Shown in pieces: positions 9,398 to 20,637 of a stretch of 64,000 nucleotides of DNA (positions are counted from its first letter, which is position 1; each line of letters begins with the position of its first letter). A program made the position numbers and the translations under genes. The notes beneath the pieces are model-generated. The model had not been told where the DNA came from. It was given only the letters and a program-made list of their open reading frames with translations, and did not search any database. The stretch is from Polytrichum commune (lineage: Eukaryota; Streptophyta; Polytrichopsida; Polytrichales; Polytrichaceae): positions 13,642,001 through 13,706,000 of the forward strand of contig OX485806.1 of assembly GCA_950295325.1 (NCBI GenBank). The letters run 5' to 3'.

Positions 9398-10715
9398 TTA
9401 TACATTGGAATTTTTTGCAACCCACGATTCAAAAATCGCTGCTCTCATATGTTCTCCAGCTACCTTTCCCGCCCGACCATCGCCAGACAATCTCATAGCA
9501 CCCCTACGAACTCCAACAAAAGGATCCGGACGCTGAGTCACGTCCTCTGGTAACGGAACGCGCTCCCCATAGATCTCACAAAAGTTATGAAGCACGCAAC
9601 ATGCGAGAGTCACTGTGGCAGCCCTATCCATGCTCATGTTGAAATTCTTAAGAATGCGCCATCTATTCTTAAGTGCTCCAAAAGCATGCTCAATGACAAC
9701 CCTATCCGAATTCACAGACTGATCGAACATTTTCTTGTCAGTAAACCTAGGGTCTGTGACACTAGCCTTAAAGTTTTTTAGCAAATAAGGACGGCTAGAA
9801 TAGGCTGAATCTCCTAGAAAATACGGCCGGACTTCAACGCCACCAACCTCCAGAACTGGATCAGCCAATATGTCTCGTCTTCGTAATTGTGCGTAAAGAC
9901 CAGACCACGCAAATTGCGATGCATCGTGTACTCCTCCAGACTGTCTTGCACAAACATTCCAAAAAAACCTCTCCGAATCACACACACCTTGTAACAACAC
10001 ACTGTGAAATTTCTTCCTATTGAAAAAATCACAAGGCATTGGAGTTAAACCCCGTTGAGGCTTACATGACAAAGGAATGTGTATACCATCAATGACGCCA
10101 ACCACATTAGGCAGACTGGTAATATCACGAAACTTACGAATAGTATTGGTTAGTCTATGCCCAGTAGGTACGTGAATATATCTCCCGAACAATCCCTCAT
10201 GTGAAGAAAGAACTCTGCAAATAATAAGAGTGTATTTTCTAATAGTGGATTGTCCACATCCATATAAGTTATCCATAGCCTTACAAGATAGCCCTTGTGC
10301 CAACCGGTAAACAACCAAGGATACTTGTTTTCTAACGGGTACGGGAGGCCGCACAAACATATCAGCAGTGGGACGTAGAAAGGGGGTCAACCCCGAAACT
10401 AAATGCTCAAATGCTAAAAAAGCTCATTCTAAAACTCTTGCGGTATTTGCGGTCCAACATGTCTGGAGCGGTATGCCATACATCCCCTTCGATGACGTCG
10501 TAATGCACGTTTTGCCTAGGCTCGATCCACCACAACCGTTGTGGAAAACGCCGCATCCAAGAATATACGACGACTACAGGAAAATACCTAGCCCCAATAC
10601 TACAATCCAACAAATCTAATGTTGGCCTAGTACGCACTCTACGAAGCGGAAACGTCAAAAAAACCACCATAAACACGAAAAACACTAAAATAATCTCCTC
10701 CTCCCTCGTAGCCAT
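9398..10715 (-). pseudogene. PIF/Harbinger DDE transposase with a single frameshift
   Basis: The nuclease of the element, of the HARBI1 type that cuts and rejoins transposon ends with a DDE triad. The N-terminal part (10715 down to about 10420) ends in the AP-DMLDRKYRKSFRMS segment; the remainder (about 10420 down to 9398) continues directly in another frame with FLAFEHLVSGLTPFLRP. A run of six T (plus-strand A run about 10415-10420) holds one base too many; removing it would join the two parts exactly. The downstream 330 residues contain a helix-turn-helix region (GLSCKAMDNLYGCGQSTIRK) and the catalytic residues: D in VVGVIDGIHIPL, D in FLGDSAYSSRPYLL and E in RVVIEHAFGALKNRWRIL, each where HARBI1 proteins have them. 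No other stop or shift is present. It is therefore either very recently inactivated or hit by a homopolymer sequencing error. Confidence 0.88.
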
Positions 10716-10763
10716 ATTGGTTCAAAGCAATGGAATGCAATTAGGAAGCAATGCAATGTGAGT

Positions 10764-11060
10764 GAGGAGCTGGGCCTCACTCAACCCATTTATGCTTTGG
10801 GGGAACCTACAGGTAACCGCCCTTAGCTGAGATATTTTACACTAATTTTTGGTCAAAAAAAATTTTACCCCGCAGCCAAGGAAATTTCCTGGCGGGGGGC
10901 TGGGTGGCGGAGGCGGTTGGCGTGGGCGGGACCGCCCAGCCTGGCGGCTCAGCCACTGCCTGTGGGCCTGCCCGCCCCCCGCCGGCCAACCGCGGGGGGC
11001 CACCTAGCTTGCGCCAAGCGGAGGCTGGCGCTCCCCTTTGGGCATGTGCCCACCACTATG
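10764..11060 (-). repeat. Right terminal/subterminal inverted repeat of the Harbinger element
   Basis: On the minus strand it begins CATAGTGGTGGGCACATG at 11060 and holds GCCTCCGCTTGGC and several GGCGG/CCGCC blocks, ending with AGGCCCAGCTCCTC (10764-10777). The region 10868-11040 is strikingly GC-rich. It pairs with 6320-6539 and would act as the transposase promoter. Confidence 0.65.
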
Positions 11061-11284
11061 ATTCATCACGCTTGAGCCGCAAGGAGGTAAGTGCGAAGCA
11101 ACGCGGAGACGAATTCCCGACTTGGAGATGGTATGAGGCGGCAGGCGCCGATTTGAAGTGAGCATCCCAAGGGCGGTCCTCCAGACTGATTCGAACTGCG
11201 AAGATGATGATCACCGTGATCACAAGAAGTCTACTCATCCACCGCCCAGGCCCCATCCCTCTTTCGCAGACCTGTCTCTCCCGC

Positions 11285-11520
11285 ATAACTTTCTCCAGAG
11301 CAGTGCCCGGGCGGATTTTTGGGAATAGTCGGTCAAGATCCTCGTGTTTCCAAGTCCAGCCGGTTACATGTTGTCATCTTTCGGTTTTCCGTCGTTCATA
11401 TGAGGCATATTCCATAGATTCCTGTAAAATGATTGGTAAATTTCCTGAAGTCTTGAACTTCAACTGGTTATTCCTCAATCTCAACTTGTTCATCTGTACG
11501 ATTGCCGCCGGTTCTCCACG
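11285..11520. repeat. Unrecognised ~230-bp dispersed repeat, copy 1
   Basis: Shares in order GATCCTCGTGTTTCCAAG, GGTTACATGTTGT, TTCCATAGATTCCT and GAAGTCTTGAACTTCAA-type blocks with 46400-46615 (same strand) and 54740-54960 (opposite strand). Copies are diverged by many substitutions. Open frames crossing it are not conserved between copies, so I do not call a protein; an exon of an old gene family copied by transposons is possible. Confidence 0.55.
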
Positions 11521-13345
11521 TTCATTGCTCCCGAGTCCTGGGAACCATCTCTATATATGTCACAGCCTTCAATGAGTCAGTGGAATGTAGGTGATGATAA
11601 GAAAGATAATGACTCGCGTATATATTAAAGTTTGAGTCTGATATGCTTTGGTCACATCCCACATGGCTCAGGTCGGGCCCATCATGTGAACCGTGACCTT
11701 TAATGGATTCTAATGTATAGATACATGTCTTGACAATCTGAAAAGAAATGTACATACATGTTCAAAAGAAAATGATTGAAAGTCATCCAAAACTGTTCTT
11801 TTTATGAAAGTCTAAGTGTGATATCATTTAGTCACATTGTCCTCCATGGCTACTATCAATTAAGGTGATTGCACCTATCATGAACCATAACCTATAATGG
11901 TTCTTCTAACGTACAGGTTCATAATAAGTCTAAAATGTTCACATCCAAAAGAAAGTAATTTTAAAAATAGGTCTTGTATGTCATTTTGGTTTCAAGAATT
12001 GAATAATATTCACCTTGACCCAAAATACAGTAAGCCTGATTTTTATGCACCTCACATTTGGATTTGCTAACATGTTCATGGAATTATTATTTTGATATCA
12101 ACTCATTATGTATAGTAACTAGAATTTATAGAAGTGTCCATACTAGGTGCAATGACCTTCGACATAATACATGTCATGTATGTATTTACATCAATGTGCT
12201 CTATTTGGTCACAATGGTCATGTAACTTAGATTACCAAGTATATTGACCTTATTGTTGGCACAAGCAGGCAACTCCCAATATTTATATGGCCAAGTTTTA
12301 AAGACAAGTATTGTATTTTAGTGGAATAACAAGTTATGTAATTTGTTCCAGTTTGAGAAATTCTTGCAGCCATTGAATAGAGGAATCCATAAACATAGTT
12401 TTCATAAAAGCACTGATCTTGTTTTGGTACATTAAAATAATATTTAAAACCTACTTATAATTTTTTTTATTTCACGTCTCCAACAACAAAACTAGACAAC
12501 TTTTGGGTTTTAGATTCTCAGAACGAACCAGTCTATGGGTTTTAATTTCATTGGAAGGCATTTTTTGCAAAGGGATTTAAAGCCAATTTCACACCGATTC
12601 TAGGACCAAGGACCAAGACTAGGTTCAAATTTTACACATTTTTACATTTTTCACAATTTATTTAGCCAGACTACACTCACCAAGTAGAGATGTTTGAATT
12701 TATTTATTTATTAAATAAAACTTGAAGGCAACTTTTTGATGTTTTTATTTTCGTGACATATGATATAAGATACACCAAACCCATTGTATCCCATGTATTG
12801 ATGTTGAAGACCCTTGCATTTGACATGAGAGTTGCCTACCCAAGGTTGGCAATTGTCTCATCTAGTTAGCAATTATGACTTACAAAGATTGTCATTTCAA
12901 GTTTAGGATCATGATTCAAAGTTTAGATGCAAAAGTTTAAGAGGTCAAGTGAAGAACCATTTTCTCTATAGGTGAACACATAGACCCTGCCCATTGTTTC
13001 AACAATTGAACCTAGAATAATGTCCACCTCTAGGGGAGTTCACTGGTGATTTACGTAGAAACGACATGCAAGGAAAGGTAGGGTGGAATATATTCATAAG
13101 ACATGAATTTCATATTGAATGTTTTCTCTTTCAACTGTCAATTTTCATAACTTCCTCAGTTGCAGAATCATGTTATTTTCATATTGTTCACATGTTTGGT
13201 CATTTTGTTATGTTTCCTAATGTGACAGACATCAAGTACGAAGGAACTCTACTATAATACCACGAGGAAATTTTGGAATTCCTACTTCTTATAAATAAAG
13301 CAGGGTGCAATTTATTGAATGATTTTGGAATTTATAATTACCTCT
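11521..13345. other. Gene-free AT-rich DNA
   Basis: No supported gene. The stretch 12840-13030 resembles 33290-33480, both leading into a copy of the high-copy dispersed repeat. The rest shows no recognisable structure. Confidence 0.4.
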
Positions 13346-14760
13346 ATGTCAGCCCGAAACCCCCACCCTTATGCGTCGTAGTCTGGGTGGAAGCTTGAGG
13401 TGAACATTGCCTACTTGAATCCGAAACCCATACCACATCAATCAAGTATGGAACTCACAACCTTTATTAAGATTAATCCAAGTACAAGTGTTTAGAAACA
13501 CTCCTTGTATTGGCATCGTGATACTCCGATTTATTGATCAACATCCACACCAGTTCAACCCAAATCCAACCCCCTAAATCAACCAACACTAACCACTATC
13601 CTAATTACATTGGCCACCTAGTGCCAACTTAATTGCAACACCCCCATCCCATTACCTCCTACTTAGCTAGTCTTCATCAACCCCCCTTCACATTGGCCTT
13701 TTACTCTTTGGTCCCAGCCGCAGCTGACTACCCTGGCAGTCGTTTCTTCGGTCAGCAACTGTTTAGCTGCAGCCTCCTAGCTGCGGCCTCCGACCCTTGC
13801 TGCCGTTATTGGCTAACAGCCGAGACTTAACCAGTTGGGCCGTGCAGCCAGCAGCCCTTATGGCCTTGGTCCTACCTCAGCTCCCCCAATCCACCGAATC
13901 CGCCACCCTCTCCAGCTGCTTGTGCCTTCTCCTAGTAGGCAAGGTCCTCAATTCCCGCATCAACAACTAAAACCCAAAACCTCAACCTCGGGGATGCCTC
14001 CTCCTCCTGGTGGCCCCTCAGCTCGGAGCAACGACCGCAATGTTGTGACCTTAACACACCATTCGACTCCTGGATGACCTTTTCAAACACTGAAAAAAAA
14101 AACCAGGATCGCCTCTCACTCAGATGGGTGGCAATTGTGGCCGCCACCACCCTTCACTCCTTATTTCAATTTGAAGAGGTCACAATTCTCCTCCACCCCA
14201 CTTCCAGCCAATTCCACCTCAATCCTTCCTTCCACACCCATTACCAATCAATTCCACCTCAATCCTTTCTTCCACACCCATTACCAGTCTCGCCCTCTGT
14301 TCTGGTGTGCCCAGCACTGCCGAGGCGGCGCTCAAAATTCGTGCTAATGGGTGTCCCGAATCCCCGACCGGTGCTCGCTGCCTCCTTCATCTCAACCTGT
14401 CTCCGAACTCCACACACTGGCGGCATTGCAGCTGCAAGCCAGCTGGGTCATTACCAGGAACCTCCCCCTTCCAGGTGCAACCTTCTCTCCCCTCAAACCC
14501 GATGGTCGCACTTCCTTCCTCAACCAGCCGCACCGGCTGCAGCTCAAAAACCACCCTGCCCTCGCAAGCTTCCTTCCGCTCTCTGTTCTTCGCACCAAAA
14601 CCAGCAGCCTCAACTGCCCCCCATCCCTGGATCCGGATTTTGCTAGGGTATAGTCCCCCAATCCTTAAACGGACAGCCCTACTACCCTTACTGATTAATT
14701 AAACCAGCTCCTACAACCTAAGCCCCCCCCCCAAGTCTAGCACCCCCACTATTTAATTCC
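13346..14760. other. Cytosine-rich region of unknown origin
   Basis: Composition changes sharply to pyrimidine-rich plus strand. It starts with TGTCAGCCCGAAACCCCCAC, which looks like a retrotransposon LTR edge, but I could not find a second LTR. It contains a 35-40 bp direct duplication at about 14206-14286 (CAATTCCACCTCAATCCTTYC units). Several overlapping open frames of 65-190 codons exist on both strands, all of low-complexity Pro/Ser composition with no domain, so none is called a gene. It could be an LTR or retroelement remnant. Confidence 0.35.
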
Positions 14761-16367
14761 CAAGTAAATCATTCCATTCAATAATCACTAAGTGCTAACA
14801 ACTAACATTACTCCTACCTAAGTCCAACTAAGGGCATAATCCTTTTTATATTTTCTTTGGATCATTAAATTCTTGCTGAGTCTAACCTTTAACATCTTTT
14901 AAGGTTAAGAAAATATGTGAGCACCATATTGGGCTCACACTCTAGGATGGAGGAAAACAATGACAAATAGTATTTTAAAATAAATATAGGGTCCAATTTT
15001 ATTTTTAAATCAAGAGCAATAGCCCCTACACAAATACCTTGTGCTCGCATGTGTACACCAATTTTCTGTATAAATTCCTCCCCTAGGGTCTACATTATGA
15101 GCTACGTACATAGTCCAAAATGATTGTAAAATGCGACCTCTTGATGTTTATGGTTAACAACAAGCCATGTCATATACCACTCAAAGGTAAGTATGCAATT
15201 AAGAAGAGTGACCACCAAACACACACACACCTTAACATGCCAAAAGGGATTTGTTGCGTACATGTCATCCATCAAGCATAAATAATCGGCCCCCTCTAGG
15301 CTTGTGGGTGTTTATTTCAGTTGACTTTGATTGGACTATTTTGAGATCCATGAAGCCAATTCCACTGTCAAATACACTTTAAAAAAAAGTAACTGCCGAA
15401 CTGCATGCTATTTCAAGGCTTTTATGTTGGATGAATGGCATTCATATGCAAAAAAGTTCCTTCTCGCCCCTTAAAGTGTATGGGTCACAAAGGTATTCAC
15501 TACCACCAAAAGCAACAATGTGGATATTGTGGACTCTTGCATAAAACTATGTAATAAAGCGCCTTACCAACCCAAGTGTCTCACCTGAGCACACTAACTT
15601 GCTCAAATATCTAGCGCTACTCTCACTATGGTCACAACATACAATGTCTTATTCAAACACAAGTCTAATTCAAACACCTACTTGTGGATGCAAAACGGTA
15701 CGATAGTGGGTCAATAGCATTCTCCGAAGACATATACTTCTAGTATCATTCTAAGGATGAATATGAAAGCTCATTGGTTGGGTTTGCCAACTTTTTAAAG
15801 TTAAACAATCACTCAACTCTAACCATTTTGTGCACACATGTAAAACCACTTGAAAAGATCGTACCTAGGGGACTAGACTCTTCGTTGAAAATTTAAGTGA
15901 CATGCGTGAGTGACTCTAAAACGAATGTGTGTTAGAAATGGACTCATGCATTTGTATTGATGGTACTAGGATTTAAGTAATCTAGACTTACGCATGAATA
16001 TCAGACAATTTCAACTGTGAATATGACGTACACTAGATTGCAAAACTACATAAATATGGTGGTTGGTGAACATGGAATACGAACATTTAAAGTTGTTGTT
16101 GTTGTTGTTGTTGTTGTTGTTGCTTTTGATGTTAACGTTTGATGTTTTTGTGCCCACAAGTGCACATCCCTTATTATTTTTGGACAAGTAGTTTGTTCAA
16201 ATCTACTTAAATGTTAGTTGCAGGCTTTTTAGACTAATGTGATAAATGCCTCCACTACATTCAAAATATAAATAATGAAACATATAGACATTTATTACAT
16301 ATATACAAGTTATGAGGACTATTACCACTTGAGACTAGTGGATGAAAACATGAAGTGGATGAAACTA
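14761..16367. other. Gene-free DNA; diverged copy of 1200-2210
   Basis: About 15130-15900 is the counterpart of 1200-2210 in the same orientation. A solo end of the TTTATGTTGGATGAATGG repeat family (see 27087-27335) lies near 15415-15470. No gene is seen. Confidence 0.5.
16093..16122 (+). repeat. (TTG)10 microsatellite
   Basis: Ten uninterrupted TTG units. Confidence 0.98.
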
Positions 16368-16742
16368 CACTAAATCTGATATTTAGTGTCATATGGTATT
16401 TCATGTCACTAGGGTGACATTCTGGATGACATTTCTTATGAATAAGTGAACAAATATTGTCATGAATGATGGATGAGTTTATCCATGGGCCAAAACCCTA
16501 CCTTCTATTGTCAACAACTTGTGATGAAATATTGTCATGGATGATTGAAATTTGGATGAAAAATCACTTAGTAGTCACAGTATTTGCAACACTGTAAATC
16601 TATAATTCCCCAAATTGTTTACAAGAAATAACAAATAATATTGGGTTAACATTTAGTGTTGACCAAGGACACTATACCATGGTATACATTTAGTATTGAG
16701 CAAGACAATTAGAACTGGTGACACTAAATATCATATTTAGTG
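16368..16742. mobile_element. MITE with palindromic CACTAAAT/ATTTAGTG ends
   Basis: A 375-bp element, the closest relative of 2895-3266 along its whole length (interior GATGGATGAGTTTATCCATG; ATATTGTCATGGATGATTGAAA). The immediate flanks are CTA on the left and TAG on the right, so the true inverted repeat may extend to CTACACTAAAT. The preceding sequence (GATGAAAC) also resembles that of the other copy, so both may have moved as parts of a larger repeat. Confidence 0.72.
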
Positions 16743-17671
16743 TAGCGCACCTAGTTGTCAGTTTTTTTTCCTCTAAATATAGAGACCCCCATTTGTACAT
16801 CTACCTTCATAAATTTTTATACCTTTCTAAGTGCACACACCAAAGAAAAAGAATACCTTACCCTCATGTACATTATGAACACTAATGCCTCAAATAATAC
16901 CCCTTCTCACACTCACGTTAGTTTGTACATGATATGAAGAGTCTTATACTACCCCTTTTCACACTCACGTTAGTTTGTACATGGTATGAATCGTTTTATA
17001 ATTATCTTAATTTGAGTAGTTTCTATCACATGCATGTGGTGGGCTTAGAAATGTTTTCTAGAAAGGAAGGCTGAAAATAAGATTGATAAAATGTGCAACA
17101 TTTTGAGTCTACTTTGCATACTCCAAGTAGTTGAAAGTCTTGGCAAAAATGGCTAGACCTTTATTTGCTTGCCTATCTTTGTGTCATACTTTGATAACTC
17201 TATTGATACAAAGTGATGTATGAGGATACATCCAAAGAATGTCAAATTTGTATACGTAATCAAGGCATGTATATGTACATGAGGTTTTTCATTTTAAGAG
17301 TTCAAAATTGTCTTAAACATACATGAGATTTTTATGGTGTTTATAATTTGTATGTATAATCTACTTCTTAGTCTTGAATTATTTGTAAATAGGGGATTCC
17401 AGTAGAGCGTTTAGTACGCATGTGGCTCCAACCCCCAAAGAATAATTTTCCTCCATGGACCTAGGTCCCTCCAATCATACCAACAATTCAGTCTAAATTG
17501 GTCAACAGACTTTGAGAACATAGTCCAATCTTTTGTACTCACATGTCTTTCTCATGTCTATTCCTAGATCCAAATATGTGACCTAATTGCAGATCATTAA
17601 AAGTAAGGCGTTTGATTAAAAGTAGTAATTGAATACTTAAGGCACTTATACCCTACCTTCATCTACCATCA
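16743..17671. other. Gene-free DNA
   Basis: Contains a direct duplication of about 45 bp at 16898-16942 and 16949-16985 (CCCCTTCTCACACTCACGTTAG and its near copy). Otherwise AT-rich with no gene. Confidence 0.4.
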
Positions 17672-17776
17672 TATGAGTCCTAGCTAGGCAACGTGTCATG
17701 TGTCAATAAAAATTTACCATTATGGTAGATTTGGGATTTTATTTATTGATGCAAGGCGTGTTGCATGGGACTCATA
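17672..17776. mobile_element. Small foldback element (~105 bp)
   Basis: The left arm TATGAGTCCTAGCTAGGCAA...GTCAATAAA pairs with the right arm ending TGCATGGGACTCATA. Related hairpins occur at 20366-20538 and, weaker, about 32865-32960, so this is a small repeat family. Confidence 0.55.
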
Positions 17777-17937
17777 AGATCATTGATAGACCTTCGGACG
17801 GGGCAACAAAAGGCTCAATATTGCCTAGACAATATTTTATAAATTAGGCATTGCCCATAAGTTATGACAACATTGAGATGGTCTACCTTGTAATATATAT
17901 GACCAATTATGGACCTAATTCATCTCATTTGTAGAAT

Positions 17938-18290
17938 TTCACACACAAGCCAAGGGCCGCGACCTTGTAGTTATGAGGGGACTTGACTCTCATCCACAGG
18001 CCGTACCAGCTATCTAAGGCCCTTGACTCTGACATGATCTCCTCAAATTTGTGTAAGGCTATCTCTTGGAGGTGGGCCTAATGCAAATTCCAACAAACCA
18101 TCAAACACTCATATCCATGGTTTACCATGTAGAAATCTATGTTGACTTTTCATCCATGATAATTTCTTTGAGACCCTTAGACCTTCACCTTCTAGTATGA
18201 AGTGAAATTGAACAGTCTCGACCTTTTCAACCAATGAGAAATCTTAGAATGCAAGGTCACGGGCCTTCAGTCTCATGTGTGAAGTGGCCC
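17938..18290. mobile_element. Truncated Tourist-like MITE (GGGCCACTTCACACA family)
   Basis: The right end ATGTGTGAAGTGGCCC is intact at 18290. The left end lacks the first few bases (starts TTCACACACAAGCCAAGGGCC). It is shorter than the ~500-bp full copies at 23196, 35615 and 43421. Confidence 0.65.
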
Positions 18291-18480
18291 TGAGCGAGCA
18301 AGTTTCAATAGTTGCATTTGTAGTCAAGCCTTGACGGAATTGCTAAACAAGTTCTTAGCATCAAACAATGCAGGATAAATTGTATGCACAATATGTATTT
18401 ATAAGCAACCAAATCACCTGCCAGGTATTTATGATCAACCTGTGTAGTAAATTAAGCTTGGACCAATTCTACCGAGTCTT

Positions 18481-18877
18481 CACTAAACTAATTTAATATA
18501 CCAATTAGTGAGTGTGGGAAATTAGTGAAGGAGATACTAAATTTCTTTACACTATGATTTAGTGCCACCAACAAATCTTAGATCTAAGACTAGGAAGCAT
18601 TGTTCATCTTGGCACTTGGCATTGTTCACTTAAAGTATCAGCACTTGGCATGAAAGTATCGGCACTTGGCATTATTCATTTACAAGCATGTGGCGAGCAC
18701 TAATCACGAGCACGAACTACTTTTCGTGAAATCTACGGTAAATGCGCATAACATTTACCGTAGTCATGAATTTAGTGTCACTCAATAGCAACTTCATTCC
18801 TCAATAACTTTGAGATTTGACTAGATTATGTGTGCAACTTGAGTTAGTACCACCCTCACTAATTGGTATATTTAGTG
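18481..18877. mobile_element. MITE-like element with CACTAAA ends
   Basis: The left end CACTAAACTAATTTAATATACCAATTAGTGAG... is matched in inverse by the right end CTCACTAATTGGTATATTTAGTG. The interior holds a GCACTTGGCATTGTTCA-type repeat in triplicate at 18607-18690. No coding frame. Confidence 0.5.
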
Positions 18878-19328
18878 TTGATTATTGAACTTGGGCCCTC
18901 CAGCTCCAATTGGCTTAAATTAGACTCCTTGCTTCAATGTTTTCCTTGAATGCTTCACCAAATTATACCAAAAATAGTAAGGTGGTTTTTTTTCCTTTAG
19001 GAGAAAACTAGGAAAAAGGGGGTCCAAAATACCAACAAAACAACATGGTTTGGTGATCAATGTCAACTCCGCATCAAATGTCACATACATAACTTATGTT
19101 GTGACCAACACATTAGCCATAATAACTCCTCCCTAGTGATGATCTAACTCCAGTTCTTTAGATTAAAAAATTGCATCCTATCACTAGTTCATCCTATCAC
19201 TAGTTCAATGTTGTTGTTGCACTTTCTAGTTTTTTTTTCCCACAACCAACTAATTGGCACGGGTCACGTGGCACCACAATATCCATTAGATTATTAGCTT
19301 CATCTTTGTCATCAATCCCTAATTGAAT

Positions 19329-19569
19329 GGAGAGAGGGAATAATCGTATACGAGCGTACCTCACATTCATCCAACGTAAAAACCCCGGAATAGTTTGCAT
19401 CTTGGAGGTTACTTCTCTAAGTTGATCTGACACATGATTAAGCATCAAAGGACCCGGATTAGCCTTTCAGGAATCATTTGAAACGAATCTGCAACAAACC
19501 TATAGGGGGTCAAGTTTTTATGTTGGATGGATGATTGGTACACTCGTATATGAGAATTTCCTCTTTCCT
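19329..19569. mobile_element. MITE of the TTTTATGTTGGATG family, copy 1
   Basis: Inverted arms of about 55 bp: left GGGAATAATCGTATACGAGCG...CATCCAACGTAAAAAC and right GTTTTTATGTTGGATGGATG...CGTATATGAGAATTTCC. A second copy is at 27087-27335. The open frame overlapping it (19200-19448) is not considered a gene. Confidence 0.6.
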
Positions 19570-20637
19570 AATTGAATCAAGTAATGGTTGTCAAGACGCA
19601 ACAAATTACAACAAAGAGTAACTCTTGCTTGTATGAAACCCAGTTCTAATTAAATCGTGTGTGACATCCCATATAACCATTCTCCTGGAAACTCATGTTG
19701 AAATCGATATGCAAGGTAGAAAACCGGAAAACAATGAAAATAGGCTAATTTGTGAAGAAAGAGTGGCTTGAAATGTGTGCAATATTCTTCAGCGATGGAG
19801 TAGAGGGAATGATGAGGAATGCAAGTTGTTTTGTAATTTTATTTAATGCAAATACTTAGGAACATTTTCCCAAAGAGGCAAGTAAGTCGAACCCTCTACT
19901 TCCATCGTGAAGTCTCCCTACTTTGAGCATCAAACTATCTTAATTTGCATACGAATGCACAAAAAAGGTTAACTCAATGACACTCAAAAGTGATCCCCAA
20001 GTGATGTGAAACAGGTCTTATCCACCCATCCACTACATCTAGCCTATCACTACATCCTTTTCGGGCCACCACTTTTATAATTAGCTATTTTGGGTCCACT
20101 CTAGAATCATTCTACTCTTAGTCTAGTGCACTAGTAGTGATAACTCACCGGTTCCCACTTTTCTACCTTTCTCTGTTGATCAATCCCAACACTATCACCA
20201 TGACCCACTAGTAGTAGACAAGTGGTAGCCAAACCACATGTGCCATGCAATATGTTTGTAAATCTAACACAAAAGATCTATGATAGGTTAAGATTCAGCA
20301 TGTCATTTCAACAAAGTAGTTGTTTGAAACTTGTAAATTGCCTACTAGTTTTCTACTTGAGCACACAAGTCCCATGCAAGACCTCCTTTTGTCATTGAAA
20401 ATATAGCAAATCTAGTGTCATCATACAAGCCTCAAGCAACGTCACTACTGGTGTCATTGATAATTTGTTAGATCTTCGACTATTATGGTAGATTTGCAAT
20501 TTTTCAATGACATGGCATGATGTGTTGCATGGGACTTGTTTGGTGATAGTGGTGGTCACTCTTCTTGACCTAGGTAAACAACCTTTATTGGTTAGTTGAC
20601 TTTAATAAACACCTATATTTGAGTGGCACGTGGTTAG
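19570..20637. other. Gene-free DNA ending in the target of a foldback element
   Basis: Contains the foldback-like segment 20366-20538. The last 50 bp (CACCTATATTTGAGTGGCACGTGGTTAG) belong to the high-copy dispersed repeat, which is interrupted at 20638 by the foldback element and resumes at 21920. Confidence 0.5.

Larger units (their letters stand above)
6320..11060. mobile_element. PIF/Harbinger DNA transposon, near-complete (about 4.7 kb)
   Basis: Two hallmark genes lie convergently: a Myb/SANT-like DNA-binding protein (6672-7457, plus) and a DDE transposase (9398-10715, minus). The outer ends are inverted: 6320 reads CATAGTGCTGCGCACATG and the complement from 11060 reads CATAGTGGTGGGCACATG (16 of 18 identical), followed on both sides by GC-rich GCCTCCGC...TTGGC sequence. 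A further 14-bp inverted match, AGGCCCAGCTCCTC, lies at 6526-6539 and 10764-10777, just outside the two genes. I do not see a clean TWA duplication at the ends. The interior carries later insertions (a MITE at 7994-8311, a pogo-like end at 8387-8426, and a 60-bp direct duplication). Confidence 0.85.

Noticed and set aside
10413-10423. Programmed ribosomal frameshift in the Harbinger transposase
   Set aside because: The shift needed is +1 and the T run is not a -1 slippery heptamer in the right frame; family members have one continuous frame, so a one-base insertion or error is simpler.
13346-13375. LTR retrotransposon 5' edge (TGTCAGCCCGAAACCCCCAC)
   Set aside because: No second LTR, primer-binding site or polyprotein fragment could be found, so only mentioned as a possibility.
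14074-14702. 190- and 131-codon Pro/Ser-rich open frames
   Set aside because: Low-complexity frames open in several registers at once in C-rich DNA, with no domain and no splice support.
16755-16937. Short open frame next to a MITE as a small gene
   Set aside because: AT-rich frame of 60 codons partly built on a local direct duplication; no support.
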